Shown one piece after another: positions 26,010-34,484 of a stretch of DNA of 64,000 bases. Under the pieces are notes generated by a model. It did not search any database and was not told the DNA's origin. It saw only the letters and a list, made by a program, of their open reading frames with translations. Position 1 is the first letter of the stretch, and the number at the start of each line of letters is the position of its first letter. A program made the translations under genes and the position numbers. Location of the stretch: assembly GCA_964507445.1 (NCBI GenBank), contig CAZDQF010000003.1:124001-188000 (forward strand), given 5' to 3'. Source of the DNA: GCA-2683135 sp964507445 (GTDB lineage Bacteria > Planctomycetota > GCA-002687715).

Positions 26010-27518
26010 ATGATGAGGGCACTACAAGACGCCAGTCGGGTGACGCTGATGGTTGCCGTGCTCCTGGCGCCCGCCGCGGCCCAGGGCCACATGGACCGGG
26101 AGTTCGGTTATCGCATCAGTCCTCCCAACAAGTGGGAGGCCGTTCCCCCGCAGCCCCGCGAGACCCACCTCAAGATGAAGTGGACCTCGCCACGCCCCGA
26201 GCGCGACCTCCCGGCGGAGATGCACGTCTACGTGTTCGAACGGACCAAGGAGGAGGAGACCGCCTCCGACGGAGACGGGGCCGAGAGCGTCGAGGCGGCG
26301 CTGCGGGCCTTCCGTCGCCGCCAGCAGGTGCGGTCCTACTCCGAGTTCATCAACTCCGACTATCGCCGCAAGGGGATGAAGCTCGGCAAGGGGAAGAAGT
26401 TCCGAGTCAAGGGCCCGAAGGATCGCCCCATCGAGTCGGCGCTGCGCTACAAGACGTCCAGGCCCTCCAACATGGTCCGCGGAGCGACCAAGATGGCGGA
26501 CTATGTCGTCTATGTGGGCGTGATCGTCACCCCACGGTTCGAGTACGCCATCGAGTGCTTCGCCAGCGAGAAGGCCGACCGCAAGCTGGGCCCCGCGTTC
26601 AAGTCCGCCATCCGCTCCTTCCGCCTGCTCGACGCCCCCGTTCAGTCGAGGACGACCGGCGACACGGACGAGCGGCCGGCCGCGGACGGCTACAAGCGCA
26701 CGGGAATGACCGCCAAGGAAGAGGCTCGCAAGCGGGCTCGGGACGAGGTCGCCCGCACGCCAGGGTGGTGGTACCTGGAGACCGATCGCTACATGATCGT
26801 GACCAACTGCGAGAAGAAGCGGAAGGGGTTCATCCAGGAGATCGGTCGGCGCCTGGAGGCCATCCGTGATCGGTACGAGGTCGACTTCCCCGCCGCCAAG
26901 CCCATCACCGAGGTGTCCATCGTCCGGGTCTGCAAGGACCGCTCCACATACATGAACTACGGCGCTCCGGGAGGAAGCGCCGGATACTGGTCCGCCTCCG
27001 CACGGGAGCTGGTCTTCTACCGCAAGGGTGGCGAGAAGACGCCGTTCCAGGTCCTCAACCACGAGGCCTTCCACCAGTACATCTACTACAGCTGCGGCAG
27101 CCTGAGTCCCCACTCCTGGTACAACGAGGGACTCGGGGACTACTACGCTGGCGCCAGGTTCCAGGGGAAACGGATCACGCGGATCGCCCCCTTCCTGTGG
27201 CGACGGGACACCATCCGCAGCGCCGTTCGTGATGGCTCCTACGTCCCCATCAAGGACATCATCCGGTACTCCCAGCGGCAGTATTACAGCAACAGCCGAC
27301 TCTGCTATGCCCAGGGCTGGAGCATGATCTACTTCCTGCAGAAGGGGATCTCCGAGGACCACCCCTGGAGACGGATCATCCCCACGTACCTGAAGACCCT
27401 GCAGGCGACCCAGGAGCGGGACAAGGCCGTGGACGCGGCCTTCGAGGGCGTCGATCTGGACAGGTTCGAGTCCGCCTGGAAGGCGTTCACGGTCAAGGGC
27501 AAGGTCCTGACCCGATAA
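26010..27518 (+). CDS. Secreted DUF1570-like zinc metallopeptidase (gluzincin type)
   Basis: 502 residues from the ATG at 26010, which follows a GGGGAGA ribosome site and begins a signal peptide (RALQDASRVTLMVAVLLAPAAAQ). The N-terminal half (about 25-230) resembles a PsbP/lipoprotein-like beta domain with many Lys and Arg. The C-terminal half carries the zinc site: VLNHEAFHQYIYY (HExxH) and, about 20 residues on, WYNEGLGDYYAG, whose Glu is the third ligand of gluzincins (peptidase MA family). It is therefore probably an exported metallopeptidase. The substrate is unknown. It is divergent from mnmG. Confidence 0.8.
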   Translation: MMRALQDASRVTLMVAVLLAPAAAQGHMDREFGYRISPPNKWEAVPPQPRETHLKMKWTSPRPERDLPAEMHVYVFERTKEEETASDGDGAESVEAALRAFRRRQQVRSYSEFINSDYRRKGMKLGKGKKFRVKGPKDRPIESALRYKTSRPSNMVRGATKMADYVVYVGVIVTPRFEYAIECFASEKADRKLGPAFKSAIRSFRLLDAPVQSRTTGDTDERPAADGYKRTGMTAKEEARKRARDEVARTPGWWYLETDRYMIVTNCEKKRKGFIQEIGRRLEAIRDRYEVDFPAAKPITEVSIVRVCKDRSTYMNYGAPGGSAGYWSASARELVFYRKGGEKTPFQVLNHEAFHQYIYYSCGSLSPHSWYNEGLGDYYAGARFQGKRITRIAPFLWRRDTIRSAVRDGSYVPIKDIIRYSQRQYYSNSRLCYAQGWSMIYFLQKGISEDHPWRRIIPTYLKTLQATQERDKAVDAAFEGVDLDRFESAWKAFTVKGKVLTR

Positions 27519-27535
27519 CTCCCGCCGCTCATCCC

Positions 27536-27558
27536 GAGGGGGCGCGAGGGACCCCCTC
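27536..27558 (+). terminator. Possible terminator after the zincin gene
   Basis: GAGGGGG (27536-27542) pairs with CCCCCTC (27552-27558) with a nine-base loop, 18 bases after the stop codon. There is no T tract. Confidence 0.4.
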
Positions 27559-27599
27559 CTCACCGTCCGCTCCCCGTCGTGCTAAAACCACGATCGGTC

Positions 27600-28391
27600 A
27601 TGGCTGAGGACATCTTCGAGGAGATCGTACGTCTGCGTCGCGAGCGCGTGCCGTTCGCGCTCGCGACCGTGGTGAGCACCCGGGGGTCCACCCCGGCGAA
27701 GGTCCCCACTCGCATGCTCGTCACCCTCGACGGACGCCAGGTGGGCACCGTGGGCGGCGGCTGCGTAGAAGCGGACGTCATCCGCGCCGCCCGGGACGTC
27801 ATGGACACGGGCAAACCCAGGACCATGAGCTTCCGCCTGGTGGGCGAAGAGGCCGAACGAACCGGGATCGCGTGCGGTGGTATCGTTGACATCATGGTGG
27901 AGTCGTTGGAGGACCCTCGGGTCGTGATCGTCGGCGCCGGCCACGTCGGGCAGGCGGTGGCTCAGCTCGCCTCCAACGTCGGGATCCGAGTGACGATCGT
28001 CGATGACCGTCCGGACTTCGCCAACACGGAGCGCTTCCCGACGGCGGACGAGATCCTGGTGTCGGACCTGGATATGCTGGCCGACGCCGTGAAGATCGGT
28101 CCCCGCACCGCTGTCCTCATCATGACCAGGGGACACGCGGAAGACTACGGAGTGGTCCAGTGGGCTCTCGGAACACCGGCCCTCTCCATCGGCGTCCTCG
28201 GTAGCAAGGCCAAGCGCAAGCGGTTCGTGGAAGACCTGGCCGCGGAGACCTGGAGCGAGGAGGCGATCAAGCGCGTCCGCATGCCCGTAGGTATGGAGAT
28301 CGGCGCCGAGTCAGTCCCGGAGATCGCCGTCTCCATCGTCGCGGAGCTCATCGCCCTGCGCCATCGTGCCCCGGGCAACGTCCATGGCTGA
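27600..28391 (+). CDS. XdhC/CoxI-family protein
   Basis: 263 residues from the ATG at 27600. The N-terminal XdhC-CoxI domain has FALATVVSTRGSTPAKVPTRMLV and GTVGGGCVEADVI. The C-terminal Rossmann domain has VVIVGAGHVGQAVAQLA, VLIMTRGHAEDYGVV and IGVLGSKAKRKRFVEDL. XdhC binds molybdenum cofactor, promotes its sulfuration and delivers it to xanthine-dehydrogenase-type enzymes. None of those enzymes is in this window, so the target is elsewhere. The last eight bases overlap the start of the histidine kinase gene (ATG at 28384). Confidence 0.92.
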   Translation: MAEDIFEEIVRLRRERVPFALATVVSTRGSTPAKVPTRMLVTLDGRQVGTVGGGCVEADVIRAARDVMDTGKPRTMSFRLVGEEAERTGIACGGIVDIMVESLEDPRVVIVGAGHVGQAVAQLASNVGIRVTIVDDRPDFANTERFPTADEILVSDLDMLADAVKIGPRTAVLIMTRGHAEDYGVVQWALGTPALSIGVLGSKAKRKRFVEDLAAETWSEEAIKRVRMPVGMEIGAESVPEIAVSIVAELIALRHRAPGNVHG

Positions 28392-30054
28392 CGCCTCCCT
28401 CGAACCACGGCTCCTGGGAGCGCTCAGTCGCATCCTCCAGGGGCTCCCGGATGCCGGCCCGACGCTCACGGACCTGCTGGAGTTCTGTGCCCGGGAACTG
28501 GAGCCCCTCGTCCCTCAGCTCAACACCACCTTCGCCTTCGCCCACGGGAGCCCCCCGAGCCTCGTGGTGCGCGCGGCCCCCCGAGACTCGGACACCTCTT
28601 CACTGCGGGGAGAAGTCCTGGTCCCGTCCGACTCCACCATCATGCCGGCGCTGTCCGCCCACGAGACCCAGGTCGTGCCCCTCTCACGATCAGGCCAGGG
28701 CGCGACCATGGCCTCCCTCGCCGCCGCCGGGTTCCAGACGTTGCTCATGGTTCCCCTCCTTGATGGCGGGGAGCTGCTCGGGAGCTGGAACCTGGCGTCG
28801 AAGAACCCGGACGCCTTCGGCGACGCGGAGATCGCACTCCTGGCTCGGATCGGTGACGTGGTGGCCTTGGCGGCGACACGGGCCCACCTCCATGGTCAGG
28901 TGGCGCGGCAAACGGAGCAGCTGGTGGAATCGGAGAAGCTGGCCGTCGTGGGTCGGCTGATCGCCGGGGTGGCTCACGAGCTGGGCGGCCCCCTGCAGGC
29001 CATCATCAGCCTGGCCGAGGTGCTGAGCCGTGCCCCCGATCGTGACGACCGCGCGGAAGCCGCCAACCGCATCATCAGATCGGCCCTACGCTGCCGGGGC
29101 ATGGTCAAGGACCTGTTGACCTACGCTCGCAAGCACCCGCACAGCGTGGAGCCGGTCCAGGTCAGCGACGCCATCATGGACGCCCTCGAGTTGGACCGAT
29201 TCTCCGACGTCGGCGAGGTGCAGGTGCACGTCGAGGGAACAGACGACGTCCCTCCCGTTCTCGCGGACAACCAGCGGCTCACCCAGGTGTTCCTGAACCT
29301 GATCACCAACGCCCGCCACGCCACGGCTCAGGACGGGCGCCCCGGTCTCGTCCGGATCCGCGTCTCCGCCATCGACGCCGGGGCGTCGCAGATTGACCTC
29401 TCCCCTGACTCCCAGGTGGTCCGAGTGGCGGTCGAGGACGACGGCCCCGGAGTCTCTCAGCAGGTCGCGGAGACCATGTTCGAGCCCTTCGTCACCACCA
29501 AGCCGGTGGGCTCCGGGACCGGCCTCGGATTGAGCGTCAGCCGCAGCCTCATCATGGACATGGGCGGCGCGCTGTACCTCGACGGGTCGTTTTCCCCCGG
29601 CGCGCGCTTCGTCGTGGAGTTGCCGTCCACATCGAGCCTCCCCACCCCCATCTCTGACGAGGAGGGGGTCCGGGAGAGCCGTGGACTGCGCATCCTCCTG
29701 CTGGACGACGACCGGGAGATCCTGGAGACCTACGAGGCCATCCTGGCCCTCGACGACCACCAGGTCACCTCATGCGACCGCGGCAAGAAGGCCCTCGCCA
29801 TCCTCGAGACCGAGGACTTCGATGTCATCCTGTGCGATGTCCGGCTCCCCGATATCCGCGGCACGGAGTTCCTCCAACGCCTGCGAGCCCAGAACCCCGA
29901 GTGCGTGGAGCGGGTGATCTTCGCCACCGGGGACGTGGTCAATGACGAGACGCGGGCCTTCCTCGCCTCCGTCCCGAATCAGGCGTTGATCAAACCGTTC
30001 CTGGCAGAGGACCTGCAACGAGCCATCTCTCGCATCCCACCGACGACGCGGTGA
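28384..30054 (+). CDS. Soluble GAF-sensor histidine kinase with C-terminal receiver domain
   Basis: A 556-residue hybrid kinase. Domains are GAF-like sensor (about 20-165), HisKA dimerisation helix with the phospho-acceptor at H198 in VAHELGGPLQ, and HATPase (about 245-405). The HATPase has the N-box VFLNLITNARHA, DDGPGVS and the G-box GSGTGLGLSVSRSLI. A receiver domain ends the protein (about 425-550, ILLLDDDREILE, phospho-acceptor Asp in DVILCDVRLPD, Lys in ALIKPF). The H-box has GG where most kinases have NN/NT. No membrane helix or DNA-binding output is present, so it is cytoplasmic, and the partner is elsewhere. The ATG overlaps the end of the XdhC gene, implying co-expression. Confidence 0.92.
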   Translation: MADASLEPRLLGALSRILQGLPDAGPTLTDLLEFCARELEPLVPQLNTTFAFAHGSPPSLVVRAAPRDSDTSSLRGEVLVPSDSTIMPALSAHETQVVPLSRSGQGATMASLAAAGFQTLLMVPLLDGGELLGSWNLASKNPDAFGDAEIALLARIGDVVALAATRAHLHGQVARQTEQLVESEKLAVVGRLIAGVAHELGGPLQAIISLAEVLSRAPDRDDRAEAANRIIRSALRCRGMVKDLLTYARKHPHSVEPVQVSDAIMDALELDRFSDVGEVQVHVEGTDDVPPVLADNQRLTQVFLNLITNARHATAQDGRPGLVRIRVSAIDAGASQIDLSPDSQVVRVAVEDDGPGVSQQVAETMFEPFVTTKPVGSGTGLGLSVSRSLIMDMGGALYLDGSFSPGARFVVELPSTSSLPTPISDEEGVRESRGLRILLLDDDREILETYEAILALDDHQVTSCDRGKKALAILETEDFDVILCDVRLPDIRGTEFLQRLRAQNPECVERVIFATGDVVNDETRAFLASVPNQALIKPFLAEDLQRAISRIPPTTR

Positions 30055-30067
30055 GCCCCGAGAGCGC

Positions 30068-31660
30068 TCAGGTCACCAATCGGACCCAACGGATGCCCTC
30101 GTGCCCGGAGAGCTTGGCGAGCGCTTCGCCGGAGGGTGTCCCGTCCAGATTCAAGACCGCCAGGGCTTCGCCTGATCCGGCGTCACGCCCGACGCTCATG
30201 TTGGCGATGTTGATACCGGCATCCGCGAGGACGCTGCCAAGATGAGCGATGATGCCAGGGGCATCCCGATTCGCGCACCACAGCATGGGGCCTTCGGGAA
30301 TAGCGTCGATGTTGAAGCCGAAGGCCCTCACCACCCGCAGGTTCTTGGTGCCGAAGAGGGTCCCCGCCAACTCCAGCTCCCCCTCCCCATGGTGGACCCG
30401 GACCCGCAGCAGGGACTGGAACGACTTGTGGGCTCCGCGCTGCATGGAGGACACCCGGATGCCACGCTCCTCGGCGAAGAGCGACGCGTTGACCGGGTTC
30501 AGGGGCTCGCCCACGAAGCGGCTCAGGATGCCCAGCAAGACCTCTGTCGTGATCGCCTCCGGCGGACAGGTCTGTGCGATCTCTCCCACCCGGGTCAGGT
30601 CCACCTGCCGGATGCCGTCTCCCACCAGGGCGGACGCCAGCCACCCCAGTCGTCCGGCCAGGTCAATCCACGGCCTGACCTCTGCCTCGACCGAGGGGTC
30701 CAGGGCGACGACGTTGACGGCGTTCTCGATCACGCCCTCGGTCAGGTATCGGCCCAGCTGCGCGGCGATGGCCTGGGCCACACCTGCCTGCGCCTCCGCC
30801 GTGCTGGCACCCAGATGCGGAGTCCCGATGACGGCCGGGTGCTGAATCAACGAATTGTCCTCCGGGGGTTCGGACTCGAACACGTCCAGCGCCGCCCCCG
30901 CCACACGACCGTCGTTCAGGGAGTCCAGCAGCGCCGCCTCATCCACGATCCCTCCGCGGGCCACATTGAGGATCCTGATGCCAGGCTTGGCCGCGCTCAG
31001 CAACGTCGCGTCGATGAGATGACGGGTCGCTTCTGATAGCGGGCAATGCACGGTGAGAAAATCCGACTCGGAGACCAGCGTCTCCAGTGAACGCAACTGG
31101 ATGCCCAGGTCCGCCGCTGCCTCGTCGGTGGTCAGGGGGTCATAGGCCAGGACCCGCATCCTCAGCCCTCGCCCCCGCTCCGCGACTTCGCGCCCGATGC
31201 GACCCAGCCCGATGACCCCCAGGGTCTTCCCGGTCAGCTCGATGCCCTTGTAGGTCTTACGCTCCCAGCGCCCCGCGCGGAGACTCTCCGCCGCCTGCGG
31301 CACGGACCTGGCGAGCGCCGTCATCAACGCGATGGTGTGCTCCGCCGCCGCCACCGCGTTCCCCCCGGGGACGTTCATGACGACGACCCCTGCGCGGGTG
31401 GCGGCAGAGAGGTCGATGTTGTCGACCCCCGTGCCGGCCCGCCCGATGACCCGTAATCGGCTGCCGGCGGCGATCACGGGAGCATCCACCACCGTACGGC
31501 TGCGGACGATCAACCCATCGAAGGCCGGGATCTCCACCACGAGCTCAGCGGCGCTGATGCCTCCCCTGTCGACGACCTCAACGCCGCAGCCAAGGAGGGG
31601 CTCCAGCTGCTCCGAATCCACCGAGTCGGCCACCAGAACACGCATGGAATCAGCGATCAT
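30068..31660 (-). CDS. serA: D-3-phosphoglycerate dehydrogenase
   Basis: 530 residues from the ATG at 31660 (a second ATG at 31645 fits equally well). This NAD-dependent enzyme starts serine synthesis from 3-phosphoglycerate. Features are RVIGRAGTGVDNIDLSAATRAGVVVMNVPGGN, the NAD loop LGVIGLGRIGREVAE, catalytic Arg in LNVARGGIVDE, and Glu and His in FESEPPEDN and IGTPHLGAST. An intervening ASB domain (about 320-445) and a C-terminal ACT domain (APGIIAHLGSVLADAGINIANMSVGR), which usually binds serine for feedback inhibition, follow. It is divergent from the lysine transaminase gene across a 135-base region. Confidence 0.97.
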   Translation of the reverse strand: MIADSMRVLVADSVDSEQLEPLLGCGVEVVDRGGISAAELVVEIPAFDGLIVRSRTVVDAPVIAAGSRLRVIGRAGTGVDNIDLSAATRAGVVVMNVPGGNAVAAAEHTIALMTALARSVPQAAESLRAGRWERKTYKGIELTGKTLGVIGLGRIGREVAERGRGLRMRVLAYDPLTTDEAAADLGIQLRSLETLVSESDFLTVHCPLSEATRHLIDATLLSAAKPGIRILNVARGGIVDEAALLDSLNDGRVAGAALDVFESEPPEDNSLIQHPAVIGTPHLGASTAEAQAGVAQAIAAQLGRYLTEGVIENAVNVVALDPSVEAEVRPWIDLAGRLGWLASALVGDGIRQVDLTRVGEIAQTCPPEAITTEVLLGILSRFVGEPLNPVNASLFAEERGIRVSSMQRGAHKSFQSLLRVRVHHGEGELELAGTLFGTKNLRVVRAFGFNIDAIPEGPMLWCANRDAPGIIAHLGSVLADAGINIANMSVGRDAGSGEALAVLNLDGTPSGEALAKLSGHEGIRWVRLVT

Positions 31661-31740
31661 GGGCGAATCTTCCCGAGTCGGTCCCGGATGATCAAGCTCC
31701 ACCCCGAGATACGGGAACGGCCAGAAGGGGGCCTCACCGC

Positions 31741-31795
31741 TTGGTGGCCTCATCTTCCCCTTGCTACGCTCAATGCCAGCGGGAGGCAAAAAGCA
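31741..31795 (+). promoter_or_regulatory. Promoter and ribosome site of the lysine 6-transaminase gene
   Basis: TTGGTG (31741-31746) and TACGCT (31765-31770) are separated by 18 bases. A ribosome site, GGGAGG, precedes the ATG at 31796. This gene has a normal leader, in contrast to the leaderless genes nearby that share TACGCT-like -10 elements. Confidence 0.4.
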
Positions 31796-33133
31796 ATGAC
31801 ACTCGGGACATTTCCTTCATTCCGTACGGCCCCTGATCAGGTCAAGTCTTCTCTGGATCAGCTGATCCTGGCGGACGGCCTGGACCTCATCTTCGACCCT
31901 GACCGCAGCCACGACGCCTGGCTCGTGGACGCCCGGAACGGCACCGAATACCTGGACCTGTTCAGCTTCTTCGCCAGCCTGCCCATCGGGTTCAACCACC
32001 CCGGTCTCCGGGACGAGGCCTATGTCGCCAGGCTCCTCCAGGCGGCCCATATCAAGCCCACCAATTCGGACATCTACACCCAGGCCATGGCGGACTTCAC
32101 GGAGTCCTTCGGGCGGACCCTCCCCGCCGCCTTCAACAACCTGTTCTTCGTCGAGGGCGGGGCCCTGGCCGTCGAGAACGCGCTCAAGACGGCGTTCGAC
32201 TGGAAGGTCCGGAAGAACCTGGCCGCCGGCCGGCCGGACACCCTCGGGACCAAGGTGATCCACTTCGAGTGGGCGTTCCACGGACGATCCGGCTACACGC
32301 TCTCCCTCACCAACACCTTCGATCCGAACAAGACCCGGTACTTCCCGCAGTTCGATTGGCCGCGAGTCTCCGCCCCCGGCATCCACTTCCCGCTTGACGA
32401 CGCCTCGCTGGCGCAGGTCAAGGCGGCCGAAGAACACACCCTGCGCCAGATCAAGGACGCCATACAGCAGAACCCACACGACATCGCCGCGCTCATCATC
32501 GAGACCATTCAGGGAGAAGGGGGCGACGTTCACTTCCGGCCGGAGTTCCTCAAGAGCCTGCGCGAGCTGGCCGACCAGGAGGAGTTCCTCCTCATCTTCG
32601 ACGAGGTCCAGGCGGGCCTCGGCCTCACGGGACGCTGGTGGGCCTTCGAGAACATGGGCGTGGAGCCGGACGTGTTCTCGTTCGGAAAGAAGACACAGGT
32701 GTGCGGCATCGCAGCCACGGACCGGATCCGCGAAGTCGACTCCGTCTTCGATGTGTCCAGCCGTATCAACTCCACCTGGGGTGGCGGGCTGGTGGACATG
32801 GTGCGGTGCGAGCGGTACATCCAGATCATCGAGGAGGACGCGCTGCTCCAGAACGCCGCGGACACCGGCGCCTACGCCCTGCAACAACTCACCGCTCTGG
32901 CCGAGTCCCATGACGCCATGGACAACGTCCGAGGGCAGGGGTTGATGTGCGCGTTCGACCTGCCGGACGATGACTCCCGCGAGAAGGTGCGGAGCAACCT
33001 GATGGACGAACAGAAGGTGATCATGCTGCCCTCCGGGCGGCGCAGCCTGCGCTTCCGGCCGGTGCTGGACCTGACCCGCGCACACGTGGATGAGGCCATC
33101 AAGCGGATCGACGCGGCCCTGGGCGTCATCTGA
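31796..33133 (+). CDS. lat: L-lysine 6-transaminase
   Basis: 445 residues from the ATG at 31796, chosen for its ribosome site. It is a class III PLP aminotransferase of the lysine epsilon-transaminase group, which converts L-lysine and 2-oxoglutarate to 2-aminoadipate semialdehyde and glutamate. Features are YLDLFSFFASLPIGFNHP, NNLFFVEGGALAVENALKTAFDWK, EWAFHGRSGYTLSLTNT and IIETIQGEGGDVHF. The FDEVQAGLGLTGRWWAFEN motif and the PLP lysine in DVFSFGKKTQVCG complete the set. These match Lat of lysine catabolism and beta-lactam pathways. No semialdehyde dehydrogenase or beta-lactam gene is adjacent, so a catabolic role is the simpler inference. Confidence 0.9.
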   Translation: MTLGTFPSFRTAPDQVKSSLDQLILADGLDLIFDPDRSHDAWLVDARNGTEYLDLFSFFASLPIGFNHPGLRDEAYVARLLQAAHIKPTNSDIYTQAMADFTESFGRTLPAAFNNLFFVEGGALAVENALKTAFDWKVRKNLAAGRPDTLGTKVIHFEWAFHGRSGYTLSLTNTFDPNKTRYFPQFDWPRVSAPGIHFPLDDASLAQVKAAEEHTLRQIKDAIQQNPHDIAALIIETIQGEGGDVHFRPEFLKSLRELADQEEFLLIFDEVQAGLGLTGRWWAFENMGVEPDVFSFGKKTQVCGIAATDRIREVDSVFDVSSRINSTWGGGLVDMVRCERYIQIIEEDALLQNAADTGAYALQQLTALAESHDAMDNVRGQGLMCAFDLPDDDSREKVRSNLMDEQKVIMLPSGRRSLRFRPVLDLTRAHVDEAIKRIDAALGVI

Positions 33134-33140
33134 GAGGACC

Positions 33141-34448
33141 ATGGCACGACTCCCGGCTCCCATCATCGCTCTCCTGATCTGCTCACTCCTGGCCGTGGCC
33201 CAGGAGGACCCGGCAGGGGCCAACGCTCAGGAGCGACGATCCGTCGAAGCGCTCCGCGATCTGGCGAAGGGAGAGGTCCGGAAGATGGAGGCCCTCTTCG
33301 AGGACCAACTGACGGAGGCCCTCATCATCCTCCGCGAGACCCCGAGGAGCGCGGACACAGCCATGGCCATGGCCGCCCGGCGCAAGCTCGCGCCCTGGGC
33401 CAACGTGTTCCCGGAGCGCTTCATCCAGCTGATCGTCGAAGCCAAGGCCCTCTTCGACCTTCGTGCCCACCTCGTCGACGTGATCACCCTGACCGGAAAC
33501 CCTCAGTGCGCGGAACGGCTGGCCGCCCTCATCGGAACGGAGGGCGACGACCTGGACCGGATCTGTGTCGAGGGGATCGGCTACATCCCGGGCGCCACCA
33601 CGCAGATCCAGCAACGGCTGATCACCCTCGCGGCGCAGTCAGAGTCCAGCGCGACACGCGGCGCCGTCATGCTGGCCCTAGCGCGCCTGAAGTCCCCTGC
33701 CGCCGCCCCCATGGCCCGGGCCACGATCAAGGACAGCAAGCTCCCCGCCGAGCGAGTCGTGGCGGTGCAGGCACTGGCCATCGCTCCCCACGCACCGCGA
33801 GAAGACGTCCGCCTTACGAGGAAGATCCTCAGCGAGGACAACCTGGACAACGGACTCAGGGTCGCCGTTCTCCAAGCGTTACGGGAGTATGAACCGAGCA
33901 GCGAGAACAGACGCATCCTTCATCGGGCGCTGAGTGAAGAACCCACGGAGTTGATCGCAGCAGCTCTGCATTCCCTTGAGACCGTCGCCAGCAAGGAGTC
34001 GTCCAAGGGCCCTCTGATCAAGCTGATCAAGAGGAAGAGCGTGGATCGCGCTCTGCGGGACAAGGCCGCCCGGATCCTCTGCGCCCTCGGCCTCAAGGAG
34101 GGCGCCCGCATCCTGGTGGAACCGTTCAAGCACGGCGCCGACGGCGAACGGTCGAGCAATCTCCTCCAGGAGGCCGCCGCAGATGCGTACTACGACCTGC
34201 ACGACTTCGAGGACGCCATCGTCTACTACCGTCGCGCATGCGCCCTCGTCTCCGGCTCACGCCGCGCACGGCACCACGTGTCCATCGCCCGGTGCTACGC
34301 TCGGATGGGGAGCTTCGACAAGGCCCAGAACGAGCTCAAGAAGGCCGGCTACGACAGCTTTCACAACTTCGCTGACGACCCGGCCTTCACCGCCATGAAA
34401 GAGGACCCCAAGTGGGGTCCCCTGTTCACCGAAGACTCAGGCGAGTGA
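33141..34448 (+). CDS. Secreted HEAT-repeat and TPR protein, function unknown
   Basis: 435 residues from the ATG at 33141 (ribosome site GAGAGGA). Signal peptide ARLPAPIIALLICSLLAVAQ, then helical repeats. Residues about 110-330 are HEAT-like units averaging 30-35 residues (AERLAALIG, TRGAVMLALARLKSPAA, ERVVAVQALAIA, RVAVLQALREYE). Residues about 345-420 are two TPR-like units (DAYYDLHDFEDAIVYYRRACAL, ARCYARMGSFDKAQNELKKAGY). It ends with DPAFTAMKEDPKWGPLF, a phrase common at TPR-protein ends. It is probably a periplasmic scaffold. It lies 7 bases after lat, so they may be co-transcribed, but no functional link is visible. Confidence 0.75.
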   Translation: MARLPAPIIALLICSLLAVAQEDPAGANAQERRSVEALRDLAKGEVRKMEALFEDQLTEALIILRETPRSADTAMAMAARRKLAPWANVFPERFIQLIVEAKALFDLRAHLVDVITLTGNPQCAERLAALIGTEGDDLDRICVEGIGYIPGATTQIQQRLITLAAQSESSATRGAVMLALARLKSPAAAPMARATIKDSKLPAERVVAVQALAIAPHAPREDVRLTRKILSEDNLDNGLRVAVLQALREYEPSSENRRILHRALSEEPTELIAAALHSLETVASKESSKGPLIKLIKRKSVDRALRDKAARILCALGLKEGARILVEPFKHGADGERSSNLLQEAAADAYYDLHDFEDAIVYYRRACALVSGSRRARHHVSIARCYARMGSFDKAQNELKKAGYDSFHNFADDPAFTAMKEDPKWGPLFTEDSGE

Positions 34449-34455
34449 TCCTCGG

Positions 34456-34484
34456 CATCCCGTCGGTCAGTTGCCGACGGGATG
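34456..34484. terminator. Bidirectional terminator between convergent genes
   Basis: CATCCCGTCGG (34456-34466) pairs perfectly with CCGACGGGATG (34474-34484) over a seven-base loop. The right arm forms the end of the minus-strand gene that stops at 34467. Confidence 0.75.
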
